NCBI GenBank assembly: GCA_034437215.1
Contig: DAOTVC010000052.1
Coordinates: 1-16,900 of the forward strand
Direction: 5' to 3'
Origin: DAOTVC01 sp034437215
GTDB taxonomy: Bacteria; Chloroflexota; Anaerolineae; B4-G1; SLSP01
DNA length: 16,900 nucleotides
Made by a program: the position numbers and the translations under genes. Below the pieces are notes generated by a model. That model saw nothing but the letters and a program-made list of their open reading frames with translations. It had not been told where the DNA came from and searched no databases. Positions 5,171-13,623 of this stretch are shown here, in pieces (within the stretch, counting starts at the first letter, position 1; every line of letters begins with the position of its first letter).

Positions 5171-6183
5171 AGATCCTGGTCACCGGAGGGGCCGGCTACA
5201 TCGGCAGCCACACCTGCGTCGAGTTGTTGGAGGCGGGCCACGAGGTCGTCGTCGTCGACAACCTCTCCAACAGCAAGGAGAGCGCCCTGCGGCGCGTCGG
5301 GGCCATCGCCGGACGCCCGCTCCACTTCCACCTCGTGGACCTCCTGGACCGGGAGGCCCTCTCTGCCGTCTTTGCTCAGGAGGGCTCCCTCGATGCCGTC
5401 ATCCACTTCGCCGGGCTGAAGGCGGTGGGCGAGTCGGTCGCCCGGCCCCTCCACTACTACCGGAACAACGTCGCCGGCACACTGAGTCTCTGCAGCGTCA
5501 TGGCGGATTACGGCGTGCAGGAGATCGTCTTCAGTTCCTCCGCCACCGTCTACGGGACGCCCGAGACGATGCCCATCCGCGAGGACTTCCCCCTCGGCCC
5601 CATCAACCCCTACGGACGCACCAAGTGGATGGTCGAGGAGCTTCTGCGGGACCTCCACACCGCCGATCCCGAGTGGAACGTCGCCCTCCTGCGCTACTTC
5701 AATCCGGTGGGCGCCCATCCCAGCGGGCGGATCGGGGAGGATCCCAGCGGTATACCCAACAATCTCGTGCCCTACATCGCCCAGGTCGCCGTGGGGCGCC
5801 GCCCCCGCCTGCAGGTCTTCGGCGGCGACTACCCCACGCCCGACGGCACGGGCATCCGCGACTACATCCACGTCGTCGACCTGGCGCGCGGGCACCTCGC
5901 TGCGCTGGAGAAGCTGCGGGCGAATCCCGGCGTCGTGACCTACAATCTGGGCACCGGGCAGGGCCACAGCGTCCTCGAGGTCGTCACAGCCTTCGAGGAG
6001 GCGTCAGGGCAGCCCATCCCCTACGACGTCGTGGCGCGCCGGCCCGGCGACGCTCCCGTCAGCTACGCCGACCCTGCCCTGGCGGAGGCCGATCTGGGGT
6101 GGAAAGCCGAGCGCTCCCTCGCGGAGATGTGCGCCGACACCTGGCGCTGGCAGTCGGAGAACCCGGAGGGGTACGAGGCATAG
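5167..6183 (+). CDS. galE: UDP-glucose 4-epimerase
   Basis: A 338-residue extended short-chain dehydrogenase, the same length as the E. coli enzyme. It has the NAD-binding GGAGYIG (7-13), FAGLKAVGES (81-90), the catalytic serine region FSSSATVYG (122-130, Ser124), and the Tyr149-x3-Lys153 pair in NPYGRTK. These fall at the same numbers as in E. coli GalE. It interconverts UDP-glucose and UDP-galactose in the cytoplasm, feeding galactose use and polysaccharide or glycolipid synthesis. ATG 5167 overlaps the preceding stop, with GGGGGAG at 5156-5162 as ribosome binding site. A closely related UDP-sugar epimerase specificity, for example UDP-GlcNAc, cannot be excluded from sequence alone. Confidence 0.94.
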   Translation: MKILVTGGAGYIGSHTCVELLEAGHEVVVVDNLSNSKESALRRVGAIAGRPLHFHLVDLLDREALSAVFAQEGSLDAVIHFAGLKAVGESVARPLHYYRNNVAGTLSLCSVMADYGVQEIVFSSSATVYGTPETMPIREDFPLGPINPYGRTKWMVEELLRDLHTADPEWNVALLRYFNPVGAHPSGRIGEDPSGIPNNLVPYIAQVAVGRRPRLQVFGGDYPTPDGTGIRDYIHVVDLARGHLAALEKLRANPGVVTYNLGTGQGHSVLEVVTAFEEASGQPIPYDVVARRPGDAPVSYADPALAEADLGWKAERSLAEMCADTWRWQSENPEGYEA

Positions 6184-6204
6184 GGGAGACGATGAGATGT
6201 ATCT

Positions 6205-6366
6205 GCTCGTAGTTAGCCACGGAGCACAGCGGAGTGACGTCACACGCGACTCCGCTGACGCTACGTCGCTGACGACGAACCCCCCGCTCGTAGTTAGCCA
6301 CGGAGCGCCGCGGAGTGACGTCACACGCGACTCCGCTGACGCTACGTCGCTGACTACGAACCCCCC
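6205..6366. repeat. Two tandem copies of an 81-bp unit with internal dyads
   Basis: Unit 1 (6205-6285) and unit 2 (6286-6366) differ at only a few positions. Each contains a perfect 9-bp stem CAGCGGAGT/ACTCCGCTG (imperfect at one base in unit 2), with an outer pair TCGTAGTTAGC and GCTGACTACGA (one mismatch, clearest in unit 2). Each unit can fold into a long hairpin. The period is a multiple of three, so the antisense frame shows a 27-residue repeat, but nothing supports translation. It lies directly after galE and may act on its mRNA 3' end. Confidence 0.8.
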
Positions 6367-6444
6367 TGCCCGAATTGATAGATAGAAACACAATCGCAAC
6401 GCATCCGCAAGGTTGAAGGGTAGCGAATGCCGTGTCCCTTATTC

Positions 6445-6475
6445 TATAATGGGAGTAGGCACGGCGTCCGTGCCT
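6445..6475 (+). promoter_or_regulatory. -10 box followed by a perfect hairpin
   Basis: A consensus TATAAT at 6445-6450 predicts a start near 6457, exactly where a perfect 8-bp stem begins (AGGCACGG at 6457-6464, CCGTGCCT at 6468-6475, loop CGT). The stem could stabilise the 5' end of the mRNA for the large secreted protein, or the DNA dyad could be an operator at +1. No -35 box is visible. Confidence 0.5.
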
Positions 6476-6540
6476 GTCGATGCTCCCTCACCGCCGCAAC
6501 CGTTGCTCTCTCCGTGTCCGAATAGAGATGGAAGGAGACC

Positions 6541-9500
6541 ATGAGCATGAGCATGAGCGTTTACAGGATTGCGATTGTGTTGTTGACCGCCGGGCTGCTT
6601 CTCGCTGTGGGGCTCGTCGTGACTGCCGAGCCCCAAGATGCCAAATCCCGGCTGCCGGAGCCCGCCGGCGTCGATCTGGACGTCACCTACATCAGCCGGG
6701 AGCCCCGCTACCACCGCTACGAGGTCCTCTACACCGTCGAGGGGAAGCCCTACCTACGCCCGGGCACCGAAGGGGATCGGCGCTGGCCCGCGCCCGGGGA
6801 GACGGTCACCTTCACCGCCCACTTCGCCAACAAGGGGACGGTCGCCGGCGACCCCTTCAATTTCGTCTGGCGCGTCGACGGCGCCGACGTGCTCTCCGGC
6901 ACCCACGCCGGTCTGGCGCCCGACGAAGCAGGGACGGCGACCTTCGCCTGGATCTGGGACCACACCCTCGACGGCGAGCGCCTTCTGGGCAGCCACACCA
7001 TCGCCTTCGTCGTCGACCCCGCGGACGCTCTCCCCGAGACCTACGAGTCGAACAACGTCGTGGAGGATCGGACCGACGCCTTGAGCCTCGTCCTGGCAGT
7101 GACGCCCGACCTCTACGCCGCGCTGGAGACCCCCGTCGATCCCCGGTGGCCCTTCTCCGCCGAGGACTGGCTCCAGAAGCAGATCGCCGCCCTCAACGCC
7201 GCCTTCGCCCGCTCCGTCTACCCCGCGGCGCCTCAGGGTGTCGTGGAGCGGGTGCGGCTGGACGAGATCCTGGTGACGGGGAGCGCGCCTCCCGTCGATC
7301 CCACCCGGGACGGCGCCTTCTTTATGCAGCAGGACGACCGCGTGGGCAATCCCTACTACCACCCCGACAGTGACGTGAGCGGCGCGCTTCTCCACGAGCT
7401 GGCCCACCAGCTGGGCATCATCGATCTCTACAACCTCGATGTGGCGCTGGAGACCCCCCAGGTGCGCGACGCCGCCGGCAAGCCGGTGCAGATGGAGTAC
7501 CGTCCCCGCTTCGTGGGCCTCATGAACAACGCCGGCATCGACCCGCCCTTCTTCGCCGAGCACACCGCGCTGGCCCTCAACGCCAACGCGGGCTACCGCC
7601 GCGGCTACTACGGGGAGTACCTCTACGACGTCCCCCTCACCACGACGGTGCGGGTGCTCGACAACCGGGGGCAACCCGCGCCCGACGTCACCCTGCGCTT
7701 CTACAAGCGCACGGGCGGTCCCGCCATGCTGGGCGGTCGTCACGGCGTCATCGACGACGCGGCGGAGTTCACTGTGACCACCGACCTCTCCGGCGCCGCT
7801 GCGCTCCCCAACCTCGACGTGGGGGAGGTCGTGACTACCCCTACCGGACACGCCCTGCGCGACAACCCCTTCGGCCTCATCAGCGTCGTGGGCAAGAACG
7901 AGGAGTTCCTCGTGGAGGTGCGCACCGCCGCCCACGAGGAGTACCTCTGGCTGGACATCACCGCCTTCAACCTCGCCGCCTGGCGGGGGGCAGAGACCCT
8001 GACCCTCACCACCCACGCTCCGCCCGCCGCCGCGCCGCCGCCGCCCGTCCTGACGGGCACCCAGGCCTACGGCGAGGTGGCCCTCACCTGGTCGGCGGTT
8101 CCCTCGACGGTCGCCTACCACCTCTACCGCACCTCCGGCCCCTCCTACGCGTGGCGCCGGGTGGTCACCGGCACGACGGCCCTGACCCACGATCTCACCT
8201 ACGATATGAGCGCGCGGGCCGCGGGCTACGCCGTGACCGCCGTCGACGGCGAGGGGCGCGAGAGCGGCTTCGGCAACCTCTTCTGGGCGCTGCGCCTGCA
8301 GAACCCTTACGACCTGGTGCTGACGGAGGGGGGCGAGCGCCTGGTGCTCGATTCCCAGAACGGCTACGCCCTGCTCCTGCAGACGGAGGAGGGCGACTTC
8401 TACGACACACTGGGCAGCTTCGACCTCCACCTGGAGGACTCCCGCTACCTGGCCCGGGACCCCCTGGGGCGCCTGCTCCTCTCCCATCCCGGCGATGCCT
8501 ACTCCCCGCGCCACTCCGTGCGCGTTCTCGACGGTCGGGGCAATCTTCTCGCGGAGTGGGGAGAGCGGGGGACGGGCCCGCTCCAGTTCGACCGACCGGC
8601 GGGTCTCACCGTCTGGGACGGTTTCGATGGCGCCTCGTCGGCGCGCGTCCTCGTCGCCGACAGCGGCAACGACCGCCTGCAGGCCCTCACCCTCGCGGGC
8701 GACTTCGTGAGCGCTTACCGGGGCACCTTCGACGATCCCCAGGGGCTGGCGGTGCTCCCCTCCGGCGAGATCGTCGTTGCCGACCGGGGGAACTCCCGCC
8801 TGCAGCTCCTCGACTTCGATGGCTCCAACTTCACGTCGACGGAGGTCATCACGGGGATCTTCAACGCCCCCTCTCACGTGGCGGTTCACGGACGTGACCA
8901 TCTTATCGTGTCGGACCCGGCGGAGGGCACGGTCATTGTGCTGGATCGCGCAGGAGGCTCCCACACGGAGCACGGAACGCCCGATCCACCCTACGGCGGC
9001 ACCTTGAACCAGCCTCACGGCGTGGTGGTGGATCGCTTCGGGCGCATCCTCGTCGCCGACACGGGCCATCGCCGCGTGGTGCCCATCTCCGGCGCGCTGC
9101 CGGCTCTGCCTCCCACGTCCCTCTCCGTCGAGGGACCGGCGGTCGGGGAGGATGGCGTCTCCTACACCTTCACCGCCTCCGTCACCCCGCCGACGGCGAC
9201 CCTGCCCCTCACCTACACCTGGCGGGCGACGGGCCATTCTCCCATCACCCACACCCTCGCCGCCTACACCGACGCCGTCGCCTTCAGCTGGGGCGTCACG
9301 GGGACCTACACGGTGAGCGTCACCGCTGCCAACGGCGGGGGTAGCGCTGCGGCATCCCACAGGATCGTCGTCAACCCCGAGTTCCGCGCCTACCTGCCCC
9401 TCATCCTGCGCGCCTATCCCCCCGGCCCGCAGATCCTCACCTTCCACGCCGACGTCGAAATCGCCGACCCGGGCCAGACCATCCTCCTGCAGTGGGAGAC

Positions 9501-10140
9501 CTATGGGGGGACGGGTGCCACCCTCTACCACCTGCTGCCCACAGGCCAGTTCGGCAGCTTCTGGTCGGTGGACCCGACGGGGTCGATGGCCTACACTATC
9601 TCGAGCGACCGGCGCAACTCGGACGGCTTCCAGCTCTACGTCTACGATGACGAGGGGCGCAGCGACTCTGCGACCCTCAACCTGCCGCTGACCTGTCCCG
9701 ACAGCTGGTTCTTCACCCCGGCGCCCGACATCTGCCCGGCAGGACCGGCGGTCTACACGGGTGGGGCGGAGCAGCACTTCGAGCAGGGGGTGATGCTCTG
9801 GGTGGAGGCGGAGGATCGGATCTACGTTCTCTACGACGATGGTGGGGTCACCGCCTGGCAGGCCTTTCAGGACGAGTGGGAGCCCGGCGATCCCATCGAG
9901 GATCCGGGGATCGACCCCCCACCGGGTTACTACGAGCCTATCCGCGGCTTCGGCCTCGTCTGGCGGGAGCAACCGAACGTGCGCGAGCGGTTGGGCTGGG
10001 CCACGGAGCCCGAACAGGGTTACACGACCGCCATCCAGCGCACCTCCCACTGGAAATACAGCCACACCTACATCCAGGCCCACGATGGCGGCACGTGGCG
10101 GTTAGGCCCCGAGGGCGGCGAATGGGAGTACATACCGTAG
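6541..10140 (+). CDS. Secreted multidomain protein with metalloprotease motif, Fn3, NHL and PKD-like regions
   Basis: A 1199-residue exported protein. A signal peptide (hydrophobic core about 8-27, AEP after it) is followed by a CARDB-like domain (about 85-185), then HELAHQLGIID at 285-295. That is the HExxHxxGxxD zinc motif seen in some metzincin-type proteases, and GLMNN near M328 is a candidate Met-turn. Then come a carboxypeptidase-regulatory-like beta domain (about 365-440), an Fn3 domain (about 500-585), a run of NHL-type beta-propeller repeats (about 681-851, with VLVADSGNDRLQAL, IVVADRGNSRLQLL and ILVADTGHRRVV), a PKD-like domain (857-946), the YLPLILR motif (951-957) and a C-terminal module rich in Trp and Tyr. 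It probably acts outside the cell on proteins or polymers. GGAG at 6534-6537 fits ATG 6547 better than ATG 6541 (repeated ATGAGC codons); the two differ by two residues. Confidence 0.85.
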   Translation: MSMSMSVYRIAIVLLTAGLLLAVGLVVTAEPQDAKSRLPEPAGVDLDVTYISREPRYHRYEVLYTVEGKPYLRPGTEGDRRWPAPGETVTFTAHFANKGTVAGDPFNFVWRVDGADVLSGTHAGLAPDEAGTATFAWIWDHTLDGERLLGSHTIAFVVDPADALPETYESNNVVEDRTDALSLVLAVTPDLYAALETPVDPRWPFSAEDWLQKQIAALNAAFARSVYPAAPQGVVERVRLDEILVTGSAPPVDPTRDGAFFMQQDDRVGNPYYHPDSDVSGALLHELAHQLGIIDLYNLDVALETPQVRDAAGKPVQMEYRPRFVGLMNNAGIDPPFFAEHTALALNANAGYRRGYYGEYLYDVPLTTTVRVLDNRGQPAPDVTLRFYKRTGGPAMLGGRHGVIDDAAEFTVTTDLSGAAALPNLDVGEVVTTPTGHALRDNPFGLISVVGKNEEFLVEVRTAAHEEYLWLDITAFNLAAWRGAETLTLTTHAPPAAAPPPPVLTGTQAYGEVALTWSAVPSTVAYHLYRTSGPSYAWRRVVTGTTALTHDLTYDMSARAAGYAVTAVDGEGRESGFGNLFWALRLQNPYDLVLTEGGERLVLDSQNGYALLLQTEEGDFYDTLGSFDLHLEDSRYLARDPLGRLLLSHPGDAYSPRHSVRVLDGRGNLLAEWGERGTGPLQFDRPAGLTVWDGFDGASSARVLVADSGNDRLQALTLAGDFVSAYRGTFDDPQGLAVLPSGEIVVADRGNSRLQLLDFDGSNFTSTEVITGIFNAPSHVAVHGRDHLIVSDPAEGTVIVLDRAGGSHTEHGTPDPPYGGTLNQPHGVVVDRFGRILVADTGHRRVVPISGALPALPPTSLSVEGPAVGEDGVSYTFTASVTPPTATLPLTYTWRATGHSPITHTLAAYTDAVAFSWGVTGTYTVSVTAANGGGSAAASHRIVVNPEFRAYLPLILRAYPPGPQILTFHADVEIADPGQTILLQWETYGGTGATLYHLLPTGQFGSFWSVDPTGSMAYTISSDRRNSDGFQLYVYDDEGRSDSATLNLPLTCPDSWFFTPAPDICPAGPAVYTGGAEQHFEQGVMLWVEAEDRIYVLYDDGGVTAWQAFQDEWEPGDPIEDPGIDPPPGYYEPIRGFGLVWREQPNVRERLGWATEPEQGYTTAIQRTSHWKYSHTYIQAHDGGTWRLGPEGGEWEYIP

Positions 10141-10166
10141 GAACGTCCTCGTGCAAGTATAGGGGT

Positions 10167-10188
10167 GGCGGGAGGCCGGTCTCCCGCC
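10167..10188. terminator. Hairpin between convergent genes
   Basis: A perfect 8-bp stem, GGCGGGAG with CTCCCGCC, and a 6-nt loop, lying in the 52-bp gap between the secreted-protein stop and the convergent MFS stop. There is no T-run on either side. It probably serves both directions, perhaps with Rho. Confidence 0.5.
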
Positions 10189-10192
10189 GCTT

Positions 10193-11389
10193 CTACGTTC
10201 CGGGCGCCGTTCTTGGTGCGCGTCTGCCGAAGACGAGGGGCATGAGGGGCAGGGCGGCGAGGTTGAGGGCGGTGAGGAGGAGGAAGGTCCAGCGGAAGCC
10301 CGCGTTGTCGGCGAGGACGCCCGCCAGCGCCACGCCCACGCCCTGTCCGACGTTGGTAGAGGCCATGAGAATGGCGAACATGGAGGCCGCGATGCGCGGA
10401 TCGGTGTACTTCATTGCCAGGGCGAAGTAGACGGTTTGATAGGTGCCGTAAGCCAGCCCGAAGAGGACGACGAGGGGCCAGGCCAGGAGGGAGGTGGGCG
10501 TCAGGGCGAGGGCCGCGATGGCAAAGAGGGAGACGACGAGGGCGATGCGCGTCGCCCGCCGGTCTCCGAGGCGCGTCAGCAGCCTGCCGCCGGTCACCCC
10601 GCCCCCGACGACGCCCAGGCCCCAGACAGTGGTCAGGAAACCCGCCATGCTGAGGGGGATGTCGAACTCCGCCTGCAGGAAGGGATTCACATTCTGGTTG
10701 GTGCCCGTGATGACGAGGAAGAAGAGGAAGCCGAGGGCCGCCAGGGCCAGCACGGGTGTGCGCCGGAAGGCACGAAAGGCGCCCCAGTCGAAGGCGCGCT
10801 CCACGCTATGCTCCGGCTCTTGCGCTAGGAGCACCATCGGGATGGGGAGCAGGGTCAGCCCCGCCAGAAGCCAGAAGACCGCCGCCCACGAGACCTGCTC
10901 CGCCAGCAGCCCGACGGCGGAGGCGGTGATGACGACGCCGACGGCTCGACCGCCCACCATGAAGCCCTGGATGATGCCCTCCTCGTCCTCGGGGGTAGTA
11001 TCCAGCGCGAGGCCATCGGTGCAGGTGTCGTAGAGGGCCATCCCCATCTGGAGGGTGAAGGCCAGGGCGACGAAGCCCCAGTAGTAGGCGGCGGGGTCGA
11101 TGAAGGGGACGGCGACGAGGCAGAGGGTCTGGACGAGGAGTCCGATGAGGATGTAGGGTTTGCGGTGGCCCAGACCCAGGAGATTGACGTTGTCGCTGAG
11201 CATCCCCAGCAGGACCTTGATGACGAAGGGGACGAGGGCGATGGCGGCAAAGACGCCCACCTGGGTCATGTCGAGGCCGTGGTCGAGGAGATAGAGGGCA
11301 TTGAGCGCGGTGAAGTAGCTGAGAATTGTCCCCTGAGAGAAGTAGAGCAGGGCGAACATGGTGTAACGGCGTACACGATCTCTCTTCAT
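10193..11389 (-). CDS. Major facilitator superfamily transporter (AmpG/PucC/BT1-like branch)
   Basis: A 398-residue integral membrane protein with about 12 hydrophobic segments. Between the second and third it carries LSDNVNLLGLGHRKPYI, the MFS loop 2-3 region in the form seen in AmpG-, PucC- and folate/BT1-like carriers. DTCTDGLALDTTPEDEEG followed by GFMVGGRAVGV is also typical of that branch. The substrate cannot be told; peptidoglycan fragments, pigments or vitamins are all known in the branch. ATG 11389 has GGAGG 7 bases upstream and gives the normal N-terminus MKRDRVRRY before the first membrane span. The frame is open further upstream to 11566, but that would cross the promoter. The gene stands alone on the minus strand. 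Confidence 0.85.
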   Translation of the reverse strand: MKRDRVRRYTMFALLYFSQGTILSYFTALNALYLLDHGLDMTQVGVFAAIALVPFVIKVLLGMLSDNVNLLGLGHRKPYILIGLLVQTLCLVAVPFIDPAAYYWGFVALAFTLQMGMALYDTCTDGLALDTTPEDEEGIIQGFMVGGRAVGVVITASAVGLLAEQVSWAAVFWLLAGLTLLPIPMVLLAQEPEHSVERAFDWGAFRAFRRTPVLALAALGFLFFLVITGTNQNVNPFLQAEFDIPLSMAGFLTTVWGLGVVGGGVTGGRLLTRLGDRRATRIALVVSLFAIAALALTPTSLLAWPLVVLFGLAYGTYQTVYFALAMKYTDPRIAASMFAILMASTNVGQGVGVALAGVLADNAGFRWTFLLLTALNLAALPLMPLVFGRRAPRTAPGT

Positions 11390-11432
11390 GGATCTGCCTC
11401 CGAGGTTGCGCGTATGAGAACGGGATGGCTGT

Positions 11433-11460
11433 AGTATAGCCGGAGTGGGGAGAGGGACAA
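11433..11460 (-). promoter_or_regulatory. Sigma70-like promoter of the MFS gene
   Basis: On the minus strand TTGTCC (11460-11455), a 16-bp spacer and TATACT (11438-11433) predict a start near 11426 and a leader of about 37 bases to ATG 11389. This supports the shorter start of the transporter. Confidence 0.55.
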
Positions 11461-11667
11461 GTTGACGTGACCGAGAAGGGGGTTGCAACGATATAACTTT
11501 AAAGGAGTGTGTAAGGAGGGGGGCGCTCTGTAGACTTTGAAGGCTCGATCCCCCCGCCCTTCTCAATCGTTGGCTCTGCCGAAAAAAGCCGGCTTCTGGC
11601 CGAACACTACTTTCTACAACGCATATTGATCGACCCCGGCTCTTACTGTTAGTTGGATGAGGGGAAC

Positions 11668-13623
11668 ATGAGAAATCAAAATACAGGGGGGAATTCGTCC
11701 CATATTGCGGGGTGGCTCTCTACCGACGTGGAAGAGGTCTGGGATACCGGAGGGGATGCCGAACCGGCTCTGGGGACTACCGGTGAGCAGGATGGGAACG
11801 GCAGTCACTCTCCGCGCCAGCTCAAAGACGCCTTCAAGCAGCTGCGCATCCAATTGACCGTGCCCTACGTCTTCCTCGCCCTCGTCGTCGCCTTCATTAC
11901 CGCTCTGTTGGTCACTCAGCTCGTTGCGAACATTCTGGATGGCCTCTTCAAGACTGCTTTGGTGGAGGCGGGACAGAAGGCCGCGGACACCGTCGTCTAC
12001 GTCGAGCGGGACCAGCTGCGCATCTGGCGGCTCATGGCCTATACCGAGGGGCTGACCGGTGCCGTGGTCGGGGGGGAGGCGGAGACGGAGACCATCGAGG
12101 CCCTCATTCGTCCCCTGGCGGTCAACGAACACCTGGATGCGGTCGAGGTGTTAGACGGGACAGGAGGTCCATTGGTGACCTTACACCACCGGACCGGCGG
12201 GAGCGCGGTGGACTACGATTCTGAGGTCGCCGGAAACTACCGGGAGTGGCCCCTCGTACGGAAGGCGCTCTCGGGTCAGAGCGACGAACTGGGGGACAAG
12301 TATGCCGATCTGGTCGAGACCGATCAGGGCTGGATCTTCTACACCGCCGGCCCCCTGCGACAGGGTGAGGAGATTGTGGGGGTGCTGCTCGTCGGCACCT
12401 ATCTCGATAATCTCGTCGAGCGGCTCGACCGTGCCGCCTTTGCGCGGGTCTCCGTCTACGTGGAAGGGGAGCCCGTAGCGACCCGGCTGCCTTACGCCGG
12501 GGACGTTTTCGCCTTGGACGAGGATACTTACCGCATCGCTCTGGGCGGACAGGGCCACTGGGTGCTACGCCGCCAGATTGAAGTGGCAGGACATGACTAC
12601 GTCGAGATCTTCGGCGCCTTCGAGGTGCGACAGGGACAGGATCTGGGCGTTCTCTCCGTGGCCATGCCCCTTACGTTTATCACCGACGCTCGAGGGCCCA
12701 CACGTGGTTCTCTCTTCCTACTCTTCGGCCTCTTTACCCTGCTCATTTTGCTGGTAGGGGCCTGGTTGTCGGGACGGGTGGTGGAACGGGTACGCCTCTT
12801 GGCGGTGGCCACGGAGCAGGTGGCCGAAGGGGACCTGACGACTCAGGTAGATCCCCGGGGCTTCGACGAGGTGGCGTCGCTAGCTACAAGCTTCAACCGG
12901 ATGGTGGTGCAGCTGCGCGAGGGCCGCATCTATCGGGATCTGCTGGGTCTGACCGCGAGCCCTGAGGTCGCCGAGCAGTTACGCTATGGAGTAGAGGGGG
13001 GCAGCGTCCGCCTGGACGCCCAGCAGGTGACCGCCACGGTGCTCTTCTGCGACATTCGTGGCTTTTCCCGCATCTCGGAGACTGCGGAACCGGCGGAGGT
13101 CATCGAACTGCTCAACGAGTACATGCGCGGCATCGTGCAGGTTATCCGGAACCACAACGGCGTTGTCAACAAGTTTGTGGGCGATGCAGCTCTGGCCTTC
13201 TTCGGGGTGCTTCCTGAGCCGCGTTCCCCTGCTGATAGTGCGCAGGATGCCCTGGCTGCCGCTGTAGCGCTGCTGGAATACGTGGACGCCTTTAATCGCC
13301 GCCGGCAGTCCCGGGGGGAGGAGCCGCTGCGGGTGGGCATCGGCATCAACACCGGAAGTGTGGTCGCGGGCGTGGTGGGCTCTGAGGAGCGGTTGGAGTA
13401 CACAGTGCTGGGAGATGCCGTGAACGTCGCTCAGAGGCTGAGTGACTTCAACAAGGAGTACGACGCGTACGATATCTTCTTCGCCGCAGAGACCTACCAG
13501 GGTTTGAATGGCAGGTGGCAAGATCAGGTCGCCCACATCGGGTGCACGCGCGTCAAGGGCCGGCAAACGCTCGTGGACGTCTACGCCCTGGGGAAGAGGA
13601 GGATCTATGCGTCCTACACGTGA
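11668..13623 (+). CDS. Membrane class III adenylate cyclase (IIIb type) with extracytoplasmic sensor and HAMP
   Basis: A 651-residue protein: cytoplasmic N-tail, TM1 (about 63-86), an extracytoplasmic Cache-like sensor region (about 87-345), TM2 (about 348-370), HAMP (about 370-420) and a class III cyclase domain (about 450-640). All catalytic positions are filled: metal-binding Asp462 (FCDIRGF) and Asp506 (NKFVGDA), adenine-contacting Lys502, Asn586 and Arg590 (VNVAQRL). The second adenine-specifying residue, seven before Asn586, is Thr579. Asp at this place marks class IIIa and Thr marks class IIIb, whose members are often bicarbonate-stimulated. It should convert ATP to cAMP in response to an outside signal. 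ATG 11668 has GAGGGG close upstream; TTG 11653 would add five residues. It overlaps the next gene by 17 bases. Confidence 0.92.
   Translation: MRNQNTGGNSSHIAGWLSTDVEEVWDTGGDAEPALGTTGEQDGNGSHSPRQLKDAFKQLRIQLTVPYVFLALVVAFITALLVTQLVANILDGLFKTALVEAGQKAADTVVYVERDQLRIWRLMAYTEGLTGAVVGGEAETETIEALIRPLAVNEHLDAVEVLDGTGGPLVTLHHRTGGSAVDYDSEVAGNYREWPLVRKALSGQSDELGDKYADLVETDQGWIFYTAGPLRQGEEIVGVLLVGTYLDNLVERLDRAAFARVSVYVEGEPVATRLPYAGDVFALDEDTYRIALGGQGHWVLRRQIEVAGHDYVEIFGAFEVRQGQDLGVLSVAMPLTFITDARGPTRGSLFLLFGLFTLLILLVGAWLSGRVVERVRLLAVATEQVAEGDLTTQVDPRGFDEVASLATSFNRMVVQLREGRIYRDLLGLTASPEVAEQLRYGVEGGSVRLDAQQVTATVLFCDIRGFSRISETAEPAEVIELLNEYMRGIVQVIRNHNGVVNKFVGDAALAFFGVLPEPRSPADSAQDALAAAVALLEYVDAFNRRRQSRGEEPLRVGIGINTGSVVAGVVGSEERLEYTVLGDAVNVAQRLSDFNKEYDAYDIFFAAETYQGLNGRWQDQVAHIGCTRVKGRQTLVDVYALGKRRIYASYT

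Noticed and set aside
6205..6366. Possible CRISPR or short tandem array
   Set aside because: Only two contiguous copies with no spacers between them.
6004..6399. Antisense ORF with a 27-residue repeat
   Set aside because: The repeat only reflects the 81-bp DNA duplication, and the rest of the frame is antisense to galE.
6754..10083. A very long open frame antisense to the secreted protein
   Set aside because: Its translation is Gly/Val/Arg/His-rich without domains, it lacks a ribosome site, and it mirrors GC-rich codons of the real gene.
11513..11561. G-run/C-run inverted pair upstream of the cyclase gene
   Set aside because: Homopolymer-driven pairing with a 26-base loop; no clear role.
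2403..13623. A cAMP circuit linking the cyclase to the Crp/Fnr regulator in the same window
   Set aside because: The regulator lacks the cAMP-contacting Glu and Arg-Ser, and the genes are over 8 kb apart.
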